Part shown: in pieces, positions 7,396 to 16,256 of the stretch
How the letters are laid out: every line of letters starts with the position of its first letter
How positions within the stretch are numbered: position 1 is the first letter of the stretch
Assembly: GCA_015067495.1 (NCBI GenBank)
Contig: SVMI01000015.1
Location: 1 to 38,648 of the forward strand
Length of the DNA: 38,648 nt
DNA from: Oscillospiraceae bacterium
GTDB lineage: Bacteria; Bacillota; Clostridia; Oscillospirales; Oscillospiraceae
Direction: 5' to 3'
Position numbers and translations under genes: made by a program
The notes under the pieces: model-generated
The model's database searches: none
Told to the model about the DNA's origin: nothing
What the model saw: the letters and a program-made list of their open reading frames with translations, nothing else

Positions 7396-8064
7396 ATGTC
7401 TATTCAACTGGATGAACTCAATCCCGAGACCAGAGAAGAAGGACTTGACACGCAAGTGATCGTCAAGAAGATCCCCGTCACAGTGGGTGCGGGTTCCAAG
7501 GTTTTTGAAGTTATGCTGTGGGTCTGCGGTATTATCCCCGGCGTGATCTTCCAGTTCATGAAGGTCAACGCACAAAAGCACTTTGACCAGCTGCAGCAGA
7601 AGATCCAGAGAAATGCATCCCAGATCGACAACTATCTGGAGCAGAGAGTGATGGTGCTTCAGAACTGCGCACGTCTGCTGGAGAAGGCGATCGATCTCGA
7701 CAAGAGTACCTTTGAGAATATTGCCAAGTTCAGATCCGGCGCCGCCGGCGATGAGGACGATGCCCGCAATGCCATCGGCGGTCAGATCGAAACGATTTCC
7801 AGAGATATCCATGTTGCGGTGGAAAACTATCCTGATCTGCAGGCACACCGGGAGATCGCAGATGCCATGCAGCAGAACATGTATCTGCAGCGCGAGATCA
7901 CTGCGGCACGGGAACTGTACAACGACACCGTTGATCAGTGGAACCGTGATATTTTTGCATGGCCCACCAAAAAGATCGTCGCGGCAAAGAACGGCTACAC
8001 CACAAGGATCCCGTTTGTTGCATCCAAGGAAATCAAGGAAAAGGCAAAGTCTGTATTTTTCTGA
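7396..8064 (+). CDS. lemA: LemA family protein
   Basis: A 222-residue LemA-type helical-bundle protein. One TM segment is at about 38-56, followed by long amphipathic helices with the family pattern QLQQKIQRNASQIDNYLEQR and a hydrophilic helical C-terminus ending WPTKKIVAAKNGYTTRIPF. It is somewhat longer at the N-terminus than classical LemA, with 37 residues before the TM. A ribosome site (AAGGAGA, 7380-7386) lies 21 bases or less after the preceding stop. LemA proteins are membrane proteins of unclear function. Here LemA is co-transcribed with a membrane HexNAc kinase fusion and a nucleotidyltransferase, which is unusual. Confidence 0.85.
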   Translation: MSIQLDELNPETREEGLDTQVIVKKIPVTVGAGSKVFEVMLWVCGIIPGVIFQFMKVNAQKHFDQLQQKIQRNASQIDNYLEQRVMVLQNCARLLEKAIDLDKSTFENIAKFRSGAAGDEDDARNAIGGQIETISRDIHVAVENYPDLQAHREIADAMQQNMYLQREITAARELYNDTVDQWNRDIFAWPTKKIVAAKNGYTTRIPFVASKEIKEKAKSVFF

Positions 8065-8096
8065 GCCTTCCAATTTGAAGATAGAGGAAATTTCTG

Positions 8097-9779
8097 ATGA
8101 CAATGCAAAAAGAGAATCCCACAAAGCAGAAGACGGAACGTGCAACCGTTCGATGGATGCTTCTGTTTTATGATACACTGCTCTATGTGCTTTGCTGGTG
8201 GGCGGTGTTTGTGATCCAGCCCTCCATGGGTACAAAAATCCCCCTCGGTGATGCGGGTATTTTTTTCGTAGTAGGCTATGTTTTATTCTTCCTGTGCCGC
8301 ATGCTTTTTAAGGCATACAGGCAGATCTGGCGCTACGGCGCGATCAGTGCATTCTCGAAAGAACTGAAAGCAACGATTTTCGGCTCCGTGCTGTATGTTC
8401 TGGCGTGTCTTCTTCTGGAGGAGCAGGAAATTGTGCCGAGAGTGCCGTTTACATCGCTGATCGTGTTCGTTATGGCGTACATGATCCTCAGTGTGGGCGT
8501 CAGAGTTCTTTACTACCACATGTTCCTGTATGCCAAGAGCAAAAGACCTTTGGCAAAAACGCTGCGGGCGGCGATCGAGATGTTTGCCCGTGTGGACTTT
8601 GATTCCAAGACCCCCGGTGCGACACTTCCGCTGGTTTCTGACCACAAAAAGGAGACGGCACCGATCAATGAGCTGCAAAGGATCATCGACCAGTTTGCCA
8701 TTCATGGCAACGTCACCAAGATCACCCAGATCAACAAGGGCTACATCAACAGAACCTATTACATCGAAACGCTCTCTGAGCGCGGTCATGTACATAAATA
8801 TACCCTGCAGCGCATCAACACAAACGTGTTCCCGGACGTGGATGCGCTGATGGAGAACTTCCGGCTGACCACAGACCATTTGTACGGCAAACTCCGTCTT
8901 CCGGGACAGCATGCCCGTGGCTCGGTTCACAGCCTGCGTTGCACAAAGGACGGTCATCCTTATTTGAGAGATGACACCGGCTGTTGGCGTATGGTGACCT
9001 TCTTTGACGGGGTTTATTCCTTGGATATTCCGGATTCGCCTGAGACCTTCTACCATGCGGGTCTCGCTTTCGGCAGCTTCGTCAAGGAAATGTCGGACGT
9101 GGATATCTCCAAGGTCAAGGAGGTCATTCCCAACTTCCACAATACCCTCAGCCGTTATCAGGATCTTGAAAAGGCCATTGCAAGGGATGCGAAGGGGCGT
9201 GTCAGTCAGGTGATGGCGGAGATCGCGTTCGTCCGCGCCCGGGTTGACCGTTACGGAATGATCAGCTCTGCATTGGAAAAAGGCGAGATCCCCACACGTA
9301 TTTGTCACAATGATTGCAATTTGAACAATCTGCTGTTCGATGAAAAAACCAACCTGCCTGTGGCGATCATCGATCTGGATACGGTCATGCCGTCCTCACC
9401 CCTTTATGACTTCGGTGACAGCATCCGCATCGGCGCCAACACGGCAAAGGATGACGAGAAGGATCTTTCCAAGGTTTCCTGCGATCTGACCCTTTATGAG
9501 CAGTATGCCCGGGGCTATCTGGAAGCCTGCGGCGATATGCTCACCAAAAAGGAGCTGGAGCTGCTGCCTTATGCGGCACTGATCATCACCTCTGAGGATG
9601 GCATCCGCTTCCTGATGGATCACATCGACGGCGATACCTACTATAACATTTACTATCCTGGTCAAAACCTCGATCGCTCCCGTACACAGCTGCGGCTGGT
9701 GGAGGATATGGAGACAAAGCTGCCTGAGATCAAGCGCATTTTGAAGCGTATTTACAAGGACTTGGGTCTCAAGGCATAA
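8097..9779 (+). CDS. membrane-domain / N-acetylhexosamine 1-kinase fusion
   Basis: A 560-residue two-part protein. Residues 1-145 hold four hydrophobic segments (about 20-40, 52-72, 90-112, 120-141). Their connecting motifs (FKAYRQIWRYGAISAF, VRVLYYHMF) resemble the N-terminal membrane domain of FlaA1/CapD-type sugar-nucleotide dehydratases. Residues about 185-560 form an aminoglycoside-phosphotransferase-fold kinase closest in motif to NahK: INKGYINRTYY (212-222), LQRINTNVFPD with LMEN, the catalytic loop HND (His404, Asp406), and metal Asp426/Asp428 in IDLD. NahK makes N-acetylhexosamine 1-phosphate from ATP and GlcNAc or GalNAc. The dehydratase catalytic domain is absent. The ribosome site AGAGGAAA is at 8083-8090. 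The neighbouring GlmU-like gene would convert the product to a UDP-sugar. Confidence 0.8.
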   Translation: MTMQKENPTKQKTERATVRWMLLFYDTLLYVLCWWAVFVIQPSMGTKIPLGDAGIFFVVGYVLFFLCRMLFKAYRQIWRYGAISAFSKELKATIFGSVLYVLACLLLEEQEIVPRVPFTSLIVFVMAYMILSVGVRVLYYHMFLYAKSKRPLAKTLRAAIEMFARVDFDSKTPGATLPLVSDHKKETAPINELQRIIDQFAIHGNVTKITQINKGYINRTYYIETLSERGHVHKYTLQRINTNVFPDVDALMENFRLTTDHLYGKLRLPGQHARGSVHSLRCTKDGHPYLRDDTGCWRMVTFFDGVYSLDIPDSPETFYHAGLAFGSFVKEMSDVDISKVKEVIPNFHNTLSRYQDLEKAIARDAKGRVSQVMAEIAFVRARVDRYGMISSALEKGEIPTRICHNDCNLNNLLFDEKTNLPVAIIDLDTVMPSSPLYDFGDSIRIGANTAKDDEKDLSKVSCDLTLYEQYARGYLEACGDMLTKKELELLPYAALIITSEDGIRFLMDHIDGDTYYNIYYPGQNLDRSRTQLRLVEDMETKLPEIKRILKRIYKDLGLKA

Positions 9780-9808
9780 GATTACAGAGAAATTTGGAGT
9801 GTTATCAT

Positions 9809-10561
9809 ATGGATCAAATCAGAGCCATCATTCCTGCGGCGGGTCAGGGCAAACGCCTGCGTGCCATCAGCGGAGACCTGCCGAAGGCAATGTTCTGTGT
9901 CAACGGCAAGCCGATGCTGGAGCTGGTGATGGAAAATATCAGCTTTGTGCAGCCGCAGGACGTCTATGTGGTCGTCGGCTACGGCAAGGACAAGATCATC
10001 GAGCATTTCGGTTCGACTTGCCACTATGTGGAGCAGAAGCAGCAGCTGGGTACCGGTCACGCGGTAATGGAATGCGCTCCTGCCTTTGAAGGCTTTGACG
10101 GAAGCGTGCTGATCACCTTTGGCGATATGCCCCTGTTCCGCAGAGAGGAAATGATGAAAATGTGCCTGCAGCATCAGCAAAATGACGCGGATTGCACCCT
10201 GATGACAGCGGAAAACCCGGCACTTACCATGTGGGCAAGGGTCGTGCGTGATGCAGACGGCAACTTTGAAGCCATCGTTGAGGGCAAGGACTGCACCCCT
10301 GAACAGACCAAGATCCGGGAACTCTTTTCCGGCGTGATGGTGTTTAACAGCAAGTCGCTGTTTTCCATCTTGCCCCAGATGGGCTGCAACAACGCCCAGC
10401 ACGAGTATTACGTTACGGAAGTTCCTGAGCTGATGCGCAAGCAGGGGATGAAGGTGGAAACCTACTTCACGCCCGACGGAAACGACCTGCGGGGCATCAA
10501 CACCCCGGAAGATCTGATTGCCTGCGAGCAGATCCTGAAGGAACGCTGCGTGGCGGTGTAA
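9809..10561 (+). CDS. GlmU-like sugar-1-phosphate nucleotidyltransferase
   Basis: A 250-residue single-domain nucleotidyltransferase. It shows the signature IIPAAGQGKRL, LPKAMFCVNGKPML, VVVGYGKDKI, QQLGTGHAVM and the metal-binding FGDMP. QLGTGHAV is typical of UDP-HexNAc pyrophosphorylases of the GlmU type. The left-handed beta-helix acetyltransferase half of GlmU is missing. The start at 9809 follows TGGAGTG; a TTG at 9794 is less likely. It lies 29 bases after the kinase fusion and is followed by a terminator, so it closes the operon. The inferred reaction is HexNAc-1-phosphate plus UTP to UDP-HexNAc, supplied by the upstream kinase. A choline-phosphate cytidylyltransferase role is the main alternative but fits the kinase motifs less well. 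Confidence 0.85.
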   Translation: MDQIRAIIPAAGQGKRLRAISGDLPKAMFCVNGKPMLELVMENISFVQPQDVYVVVGYGKDKIIEHFGSTCHYVEQKQQLGTGHAVMECAPAFEGFDGSVLITFGDMPLFRREEMMKMCLQHQQNDADCTLMTAENPALTMWARVVRDADGNFEAIVEGKDCTPEQTKIRELFSGVMVFNSKSLFSILPQMGCNNAQHEYYVTEVPELMRKQGMKVETYFTPDGNDLRGINTPEDLIACEQILKERCVAV

Positions 10562-10571
10562 CAAGAAAATA

Positions 10572-10610
10572 AAAGCAGCCTGCGTATTGTGGATATGCAG
10601 GCTGCTTTTT
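10572..10610 (+). terminator. terminator of the LemA/kinase operon
   Basis: AAAGCAGCCTGC (10572-10583) pairs perfectly with GCAGGCTGCTTT (10597-10608), a 12-bp stem with a 13-base loop and a T run. Confidence 0.85.
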
Positions 10611-10629
10611 GCCCCTTCGAAATAGGTAC

Positions 10630-10657
10630 TTGAAAAAAAGGCGAAAGTTGCTATAAT
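10630..10657 (+). promoter_or_regulatory. promoter of the housekeeping operon
   Basis: TTGAAA (10630-10635), 16-base spacer, perfect TATAAT (10652-10657), about 70 bases upstream of the methyltransferase start. Confidence 0.75.
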
Positions 10658-10728
10658 AGTATGATAATCAGAAGTATGCGCTTTTGAAGGATTAGAAAAG
10701 TCTGCCCGGCAGAAAGGGTGCGAAAAGG

Positions 10729-11478
10729 ATGGAAACAAGGATCACAGCCCGCAAAAATCCCTTAATTCAACAAGTGCGCCGGCTGCTCAGCTCGAAAAAA
10801 GAGCGGGAGCAGGCGGGATTATTTGTTGCTGACGGCACAAAGCTTCTGCAGGAGGCTGTGAACCATTTTGACGGACTCGATACGGTGATTTTAACCGACG
10901 GTGTGCAGGTGCAGCTGCCGGAAGCTGTGAAGCTGGTTCGTGTGCCGGAGGAGATCATGGCGTATATTTCGCCCATGGAAACACCCCAAGGTGCGCTGTT
11001 CCTCTGCCGTCTGCCTCAACCGAAGCCCTTTGTCCCCGCAGCAGGAATGCTCCTGCTGGACGGCATTCAGGATCCGGGCAATCTGGGAACGATCCTTCGC
11101 ACAGCAGATGCTCTTGATGTGCCGGTGGTGCTTCTGGAGGGCTGCGCCGATCCTTACAGCCATAAAACCGTCCGCGCGTCTATGGGCGCGGTGTTCCGTG
11201 TGCAGCCCATTCAGGCTGACTGGGAGACTGTACGCACAGCCTGCGCCGAAAACGGGATCACCATAGCGGCGACAGCACTTTCGGAAAGAGCGCAGGACAT
11301 CCGCAATGCACCGATTTCCACGATGGCGGTTGCGATCGGCAGTGAAGGTCGCGGAGTCAGATCTGAAATTTTGGAAAACGCAGGGGCAGAGCTGATCATT
11401 CCCATGAATGCCCACTGTGAGTCCCTCAATGCAGCGGTGGCGGCGACCATCGTGATGTGGCAGATGAAAAACGGATAA
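10729..11478 (+). CDS. TrmH/SpoU-family RNA 2'-O-methyltransferase
   Basis: A 249-residue SPOUT methyltransferase. The N-terminal substrate-binding domain begins with the family signature ITARKNPLIQQVRRL and FVADGTKLLQEA. The knotted catalytic domain shows LLLDGIQDPGNLGTILRTADA, IGSEGRGV and IPMNAHCESLNAAVAA, the three SAM-binding SpoU motifs. It methylates ribose in rRNA or tRNA; the site cannot be told from sequence. The ribosome site is weak (AAAGGG near 10713), and no better start was seen. It is first gene of the run leading to dprA, 17 bases downstream. Confidence 0.9.
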   Translation: METRITARKNPLIQQVRRLLSSKKEREQAGLFVADGTKLLQEAVNHFDGLDTVILTDGVQVQLPEAVKLVRVPEEIMAYISPMETPQGALFLCRLPQPKPFVPAAGMLLLDGIQDPGNLGTILRTADALDVPVVLLEGCADPYSHKTVRASMGAVFRVQPIQADWETVRTACAENGITIAATALSERAQDIRNAPISTMAVAIGSEGRGVRSEILENAGAELIIPMNAHCESLNAAVAATIVMWQMKNG

Positions 11479-11495
11479 AGACAGAGGTTTTTGGT

Positions 11496-12728
11496 ATGCT
11501 GATACATTGGATATGGCTGGCAACACGTCCTGCGCTGTCCCAACGGCAGAAGCTGGCGATGCTTCAAATATTTTCCGACGCGGAGGATATTTTCTTTGCA
11601 GCACAGGACAGCTATCGCAATGTGGAAGGCATTACGCAGGAGAGCATCGAAGCCCTTGCGGATAAGGATTTGACGCAGGCAGAGAAGATTTTGGATGACT
11701 GCGTGCGTGAAAATATCCAGATCTGCACCTATACGGATGCAATGTATCCCGCAAGGCTGAAAAATATCAGCGATCCGCCGCTGCTTTTGTATTACCGCGG
11801 CAACCTGATGAGCTTGGATACACAGCCGGTGATCGGGGTGGTAGGAACACGTAAGGCATCTGCCTACGGCATGACAACTGCCAGCAGAATGGGTTATCAG
11901 ATCGCCCGCTGCGGCGGCATTCTGGTGTCTGGTTTGGCGGAAGGTATCGATGGCAGTGCTATGAAAGGCGCGCTGACTGCCGGTGGCAGCATCATCGGTG
12001 TGCTAGGCTGCGGTATAGATATTGTCTATCCCGCGATGCACCGCTCCCTTTATCGCGATACGGAACGCAACGGCTGTCTGATTTCCGAGTATCCACCCGG
12101 TACACGTCCGTTTTCATGGAACTTTCCCAGAAGAAACCGCATTATCAGCGGCTTGAGCAATGGTATACTGGTCGTGGAAGCACCTTATCAAAGCGGTTCG
12201 TTGATCACTGCCCGTCTGGCACTGGATCAGGGGCGGGATGTTTTTGTTGTACCCGGAAACATCGATGTTGTAACCTGTCAGGGCAGCAATGCGCTGCTGC
12301 GTGACGGCGCGATCGCGGTCAGCTCCGGCTGGGATGTGGTCAGCGAATATGCGCATCTGTATCCCGAAAAAGTACGAAGTGATGGCACTGTACCCATGCA
12401 GATCATTCCGCAGGAACGGGAAACCGTCCTTCGTGTGGCGCAGAAAACGGCATTTTCCCGGAAAAAGGAAGCGTCCGACAAGAAAACCGAAGAAAAACCC
12501 GTTGACAATGCCGAAAAGCAGTCTTATAGTAACCGGCAAGAGCTTTTCGATTCCCTTTCCGAGCAGGAGCGGGGATTGCTCGAGCCGCTCAAGCAGGGGG
12601 AAGCAGCTGTTGATGACCTGATCGCAGCCAGCGGTCTGCCCACCGGCAAGGTGCTGGCAATGCTGACCATGCTGCAGATCCGTGGTGTGGTGCGCCTGCT
12701 GCCGGGCAAGCGTGTTGCCCTAAAATAA
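11496..12728 (+). CDS. dprA: DNA-processing protein DprA/Smf
   Basis: A 410-residue DprA. The Rossmann-like core contains VGVVGTRKASAYG, LVSGLAEGIDGSAMKGAL, GVLGCGIDIVYP and RDVFVVPGNID. A linker of Lys/Glu-rich residues precedes a C-terminal winged helix (about 345-410). DprA loads RecA onto incoming single-stranded DNA in natural transformation. The start at 11496 has AGAGG at 11483-11487; the open frame extends further up into the methyltransferase gene without a ribosome site. The order dprA-topA-trmFO is conserved in many Firmicutes. Presence of dprA alone does not show competence. Confidence 0.93.
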   Translation: MLIHWIWLATRPALSQRQKLAMLQIFSDAEDIFFAAQDSYRNVEGITQESIEALADKDLTQAEKILDDCVRENIQICTYTDAMYPARLKNISDPPLLLYYRGNLMSLDTQPVIGVVGTRKASAYGMTTASRMGYQIARCGGILVSGLAEGIDGSAMKGALTAGGSIIGVLGCGIDIVYPAMHRSLYRDTERNGCLISEYPPGTRPFSWNFPRRNRIISGLSNGILVVEAPYQSGSLITARLALDQGRDVFVVPGNIDVVTCQGSNALLRDGAIAVSSGWDVVSEYAHLYPEKVRSDGTVPMQIIPQERETVLRVAQKTAFSRKKEASDKKTEEKPVDNAEKQSYSNRQELFDSLSEQERGLLEPLKQGEAAVDDLIAASGLPTGKVLAMLTMLQIRGVVRLLPGKRVALK

Positions 12729-12746
12729 TGTGAATGGAGAAACGTA

Positions 12747-14939
12747 ATGGCCAATCTTGTGATCGTGGAGTCGCCTTCCAAGGCTAAGACCATTGGTAAA
12801 TATCTTGGATCGGAATATACCGTTAAGGCAAGTATGGGTCACCTCAGAGACCTGCCCAAGAGTACCATGGGTGTAGATTTGGAACACGACTTTACACCGA
12901 AATACCTGCCGGTCGCCGGCAAGGAAGACCTGATCAAGGAACTGAAGAAAGAGGCTGCAAAGGCCGAAACTGTCTACCTCGCCACCGACCCGGATCGCGA
13001 GGGCGAAGCCATTTCATGGCATCTGAAGGAGCTGCTGCAGCTGCCTGACGAGAAGACCCGCCGCGTGACCTTCAACGAGATCACCCAGAAGGTTGTGCGC
13101 GAATCCATCGCCCACCCCCGGGACATCGACAGTGATCTGGTGGATGCACAGCAGGCGCGCCGTATTTTGGATCGCATTGTGGGCTACCAGCTTTCGCCCC
13201 TGCTGTGGAAGAAGGTTCGCCGGGGTCTGTCTGCCGGTCGTGTGCAGAGCGTTGCCACCCGTCTGGTGGTGGACAGAGAAAATGAGATCCGCGCATTTAT
13301 TCCCAGAGAATACTGGTCACTGGACGTGAAGCTGGACCTGATCGGCAAGCCCGGCTCCTTTGTTGCGCACTATTACGGCAGCCCCACCAAGCGGGAGCTT
13401 GAAAATGAGGAGCAGGTGGATGCGGTGGTCACCGACATCACAGGCAAAATCTTCACCGTCACTAATGTCAAGCGCGCAGAAAAGAAGCGTTCTGCCGCGC
13501 CTCCCTTTACCACCTCGACTCTGCAGCAGGAGGCTTCCCGCAAGCTGAATATGACCCCCAAGCGCACCATGGCGGTGGCGCAGCAGCTTTACGAGGGCGT
13601 GGATGTTGCGGGCATCGGCACCACAGGTCTGATCACCTATATGCGTACAGACTCCCTGCGCCTTTCCGATGAAGCCATGGCTGCGGCAGCCAGCTTCATC
13701 AAGGATCGCTACGGCAAGGAATATTACTACGGAAAGTTCCACGTCTTCAAGACCAAGTCCAATGCGCAGGATGCCCATGAAGCCATCCGTCCGACCCATG
13801 TGGAGCTGGATCCCGAGCGTATTCAGGGCAGCCTGACGAAGGAGCAGTACAAGCTCTACAAGCTGATCTGGAGCCGTTTTCTGGCTTCGCAGATGGCAAA
13901 TGCGGTCTATGACACCGTTACCATCGACACAGAGTGTGCCGGTCATGTGTTCCGCAGCAACCATCAGAGCATGCGCTTTGCAGGCTTTATCGCGGTCTAT
14001 GAAGAGGGCAGAGACGACGAAGCCGAGGTTGTGGGTTCTCCGCTGCCCGACCTGCAGCCGCAGGATCAGGCGAATATTGCAAAGATCGACAAGGAGCAGC
14101 ATTTCACCCAGCCCCCGGCACGCTATACCGAGGCGATGCTGGTCAAGGTCATGGAAGAGAAGGGCGTCGGTCGTCCTTCCACCTATGCATCCATCGTTTC
14201 CACCATTCAGGATCGTGAATATGTGGTCAAGGTGGACAAGCGTCTGGCACCCACGCCCCTTGGCGAGGTGGTCAACGGCTTGATGATGGAGCGCTTTACG
14301 GACATCATCGATGTGGAATTTACCGCCAACATGGAAACAAAGCTGGATGACGTGGAAGCCGGTGCCCGGAAGTGGAAGGAAGTGCTCTCTGAATTCTATG
14401 AGGAGTTCCGTCAGGAGCTGGCAGATGCTGAAAAGGCATTGGAAGGCACGCGACTGAAGGTCCCGGAAGAGGAAACGGAAGAGGTTTGCGACCTCTGCGG
14501 CAGAAAGATGGTCGTTAAGACCGGCCGCTTTGGCAAGTTCCTCGCATGCCCCGGCTGGCCCGAGTGTAAGAGTACCAAGCCCATCGTGGAGCGTATGCCC
14601 GGTCGCTGCCCCACCTGCGGCAGCGGTCTGCTGAAGCGCAAATCCAAGCGCGGCTTTCCTTACTACGCCTGCGAAAAGGGTGCAGAGTGCGGCTTTATGA
14701 GCTGGGACGTGCCGACGGAGCATGATTGTCCGTCCTGCGGTCAGACGCTCTTCAAGAAGGCAGGACGCGGTCGTATGAAGCCCTTCTGCATCAACGAAGG
14801 CTGCGAAAACTTCCTGCCGGAGGACAAGCGGGGCTATTACAAAAAGAAAACCGATGAGGAAGCCGCTGAAAAGAAGCCGGCTGGTAAGAAAAAAGCAACC
14901 ACGAAGAAGGCAACCTCTCAGAAAGAGGTGAAAAAATGA
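12747..14939 (+). CDS. topA: DNA topoisomerase I
   Basis: A 730-residue type IA topoisomerase that relaxes negative supercoils. The TOPRIM domain has the active-site Glu in VIVESPSKAKTIGKYLG and the metal triad in DPDREGEAIS. Catalytic Tyr298 is in GLITYMRTDS. HEAIRPTHV and GVGRPSTYASI are present. The C-terminus carries three four-cysteine zinc motifs (about 577-605, 620-650 and 663-690) and ends in a Lys-rich tail of about 35 residues, common in Firmicutes. GGAGAAA lies 6 bases before the ATG. Its last four bases overlap the trmFO start (ATGA). Confidence 0.97.
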   Translation: MANLVIVESPSKAKTIGKYLGSEYTVKASMGHLRDLPKSTMGVDLEHDFTPKYLPVAGKEDLIKELKKEAAKAETVYLATDPDREGEAISWHLKELLQLPDEKTRRVTFNEITQKVVRESIAHPRDIDSDLVDAQQARRILDRIVGYQLSPLLWKKVRRGLSAGRVQSVATRLVVDRENEIRAFIPREYWSLDVKLDLIGKPGSFVAHYYGSPTKRELENEEQVDAVVTDITGKIFTVTNVKRAEKKRSAAPPFTTSTLQQEASRKLNMTPKRTMAVAQQLYEGVDVAGIGTTGLITYMRTDSLRLSDEAMAAAASFIKDRYGKEYYYGKFHVFKTKSNAQDAHEAIRPTHVELDPERIQGSLTKEQYKLYKLIWSRFLASQMANAVYDTVTIDTECAGHVFRSNHQSMRFAGFIAVYEEGRDDEAEVVGSPLPDLQPQDQANIAKIDKEQHFTQPPARYTEAMLVKVMEEKGVGRPSTYASIVSTIQDREYVVKVDKRLAPTPLGEVVNGLMMERFTDIIDVEFTANMETKLDDVEAGARKWKEVLSEFYEEFRQELADAEKALEGTRLKVPEEETEEVCDLCGRKMVVKTGRFGKFLACPGWPECKSTKPIVERMPGRCPTCGSGLLKRKSKRGFPYYACEKGAECGFMSWDVPTEHDCPSCGQTLFKKAGRGRMKPFCINEGCENFLPEDKRGYYKKKTDEEAAEKKPAGKKKATTKKATSQKEVKK

Positions 14940-16240
14940 GCGCGGTGAAGGTGATCGGTGCCGGTCTTGCCGGTTGTGAGGCGGCTTGGCAGCTTGCCCG
15001 GCGTGGTATTGATGTGGAGCTTTATGAGATGAAGCCGGAGAAGAAGTCTCCTGCCCATCACACCAATGATTTCGCGGAGCTGGTCTGCTCCAATTCTTTC
15101 CGGGGTGACCGACTGGAAAATGCAGTTGGACTCCTGAAAGAGGAGCTGCGCCGCTGCGGCAGCCTGATCCTGCAGTGCGCCGAAGCCACACGAGTGGAAG
15201 CGGGCGGCTGTCTTGCGGTGGATCGGGGCGGCTTTGCCCGGATGGTGACGGAGAAGATCCGCAGTCATCCCCACATCACAGTCATTGAGGGCGAAGTTAC
15301 TGAGGTGCCGGAAGCTCCTGTGATCATTGCCACCGGTCCGCTGACGTCAGACGAGATGTCTGATGCCATCGGTGCTTACTTTGGTGCTGACTATCTGCAT
15401 TTCTTCGATGCGGCAGCACCTTTGGTGACGGCAGAGTCCGTTGACATGGAGCTTGCATGGTGGCAGAGCCGCTATGACCGGGGTACGCCGGATTATGTAA
15501 ACTGCGCCATGAACAAGGAGCAGTATGAAGCCTTCATCAATGAACTGGTGGCGGCGGAGGAGGCAGAGGTTCACGGCTTTGAGGACAAAAACGTCTTTGA
15601 AGGCTGCATGCCCGTTGAGGTCATGGCGCGCCGCGGCTTTGATACCCTGCGTTACGGTCCGCTGAAGCCTGTGGGTCTCGTTGATCCCAAGACGGGCAAG
15701 GAACCCTATGCGGTGGTGCAGCTGCGTCAGGATAATGCCAAGGGCAGTATTTATAACCTCGTCGGCTTCCAGACACACCTGAAATTCGGTGAGCAGAAGC
15801 GGGTGTTTTCCATGATCCCTGCGCTGCGCAATGCCGAGTTTGTGCGCTACGGCGTGATGCACCGCAATACATTTTTGAAGTCTCCGAAGCTCCTTGACCG
15901 CTATTATGCTGACCGCCGTAACCCCATGGTGGCGTTTGCCGGTCAGATGACGGGTGTGGAGGGCTATGTAGAATCCACAGCATCCGGCTATCTGGCAGCG
16001 GTGGCGATGGCGGCGAAGGTACAGGGCAGGGAGATCCCGGATTTCCCCAAAACCACTGCCATCGGTGCTTTGGGTTATTACATCAGTGACGAGACGGTTG
16101 AGAATTTCCAGCCGATGAACATCAATTTCAGCATCGTTGCTCCTTTGGAGCAGCGAGTCCGTAAAAAAGCAGAAAAGAATCTCGCGATTGCCAATCGCTC
16201 TCTGGCGGTTATCGATGAACTGATCGCCGGAGGACTGTAA
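14936..16240 (+). CDS. trmFO: folate-dependent tRNA (m5U54) methyltransferase TrmFO
   Basis: A 434-residue FAD and folate-dependent enzyme that methylates U54 in the T loop of tRNA using methylene-tetrahydrofolate. The N-terminal FAD-binding motif is VIGAGLAGCEAAWQLARRG, followed by the signature AELVCSNSFRGD with a conserved Cys, EGCMPVEVMARRG with a second conserved Cys, and GQMTGVEGYVESTASG near the C-terminus. Length is typical. The start codon overlaps the topA stop by four bases, with GAGGTG just upstream inside topA, so the two are translationally coupled. Confidence 0.96.
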   Translation: MSAVKVIGAGLAGCEAAWQLARRGIDVELYEMKPEKKSPAHHTNDFAELVCSNSFRGDRLENAVGLLKEELRRCGSLILQCAEATRVEAGGCLAVDRGGFARMVTEKIRSHPHITVIEGEVTEVPEAPVIIATGPLTSDEMSDAIGAYFGADYLHFFDAAAPLVTAESVDMELAWWQSRYDRGTPDYVNCAMNKEQYEAFINELVAAEEAEVHGFEDKNVFEGCMPVEVMARRGFDTLRYGPLKPVGLVDPKTGKEPYAVVQLRQDNAKGSIYNLVGFQTHLKFGEQKRVFSMIPALRNAEFVRYGVMHRNTFLKSPKLLDRYYADRRNPMVAFAGQMTGVEGYVESTASGYLAAVAMAAKVQGREIPDFPKTTAIGALGYYISDETVENFQPMNINFSIVAPLEQRVRKKAEKNLAIANRSLAVIDELIAGGL

Positions 16241-16256
16241 AGAAAGAGGTATAGCT

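Noticed and set aside
13317..15191. 624-codon open frame on the minus strand across topA and trmFO
   Set aside because: It is antisense to two clear housekeeping genes, has no family motif or ribosome site, and reflects the GC-biased codons of the true strand.
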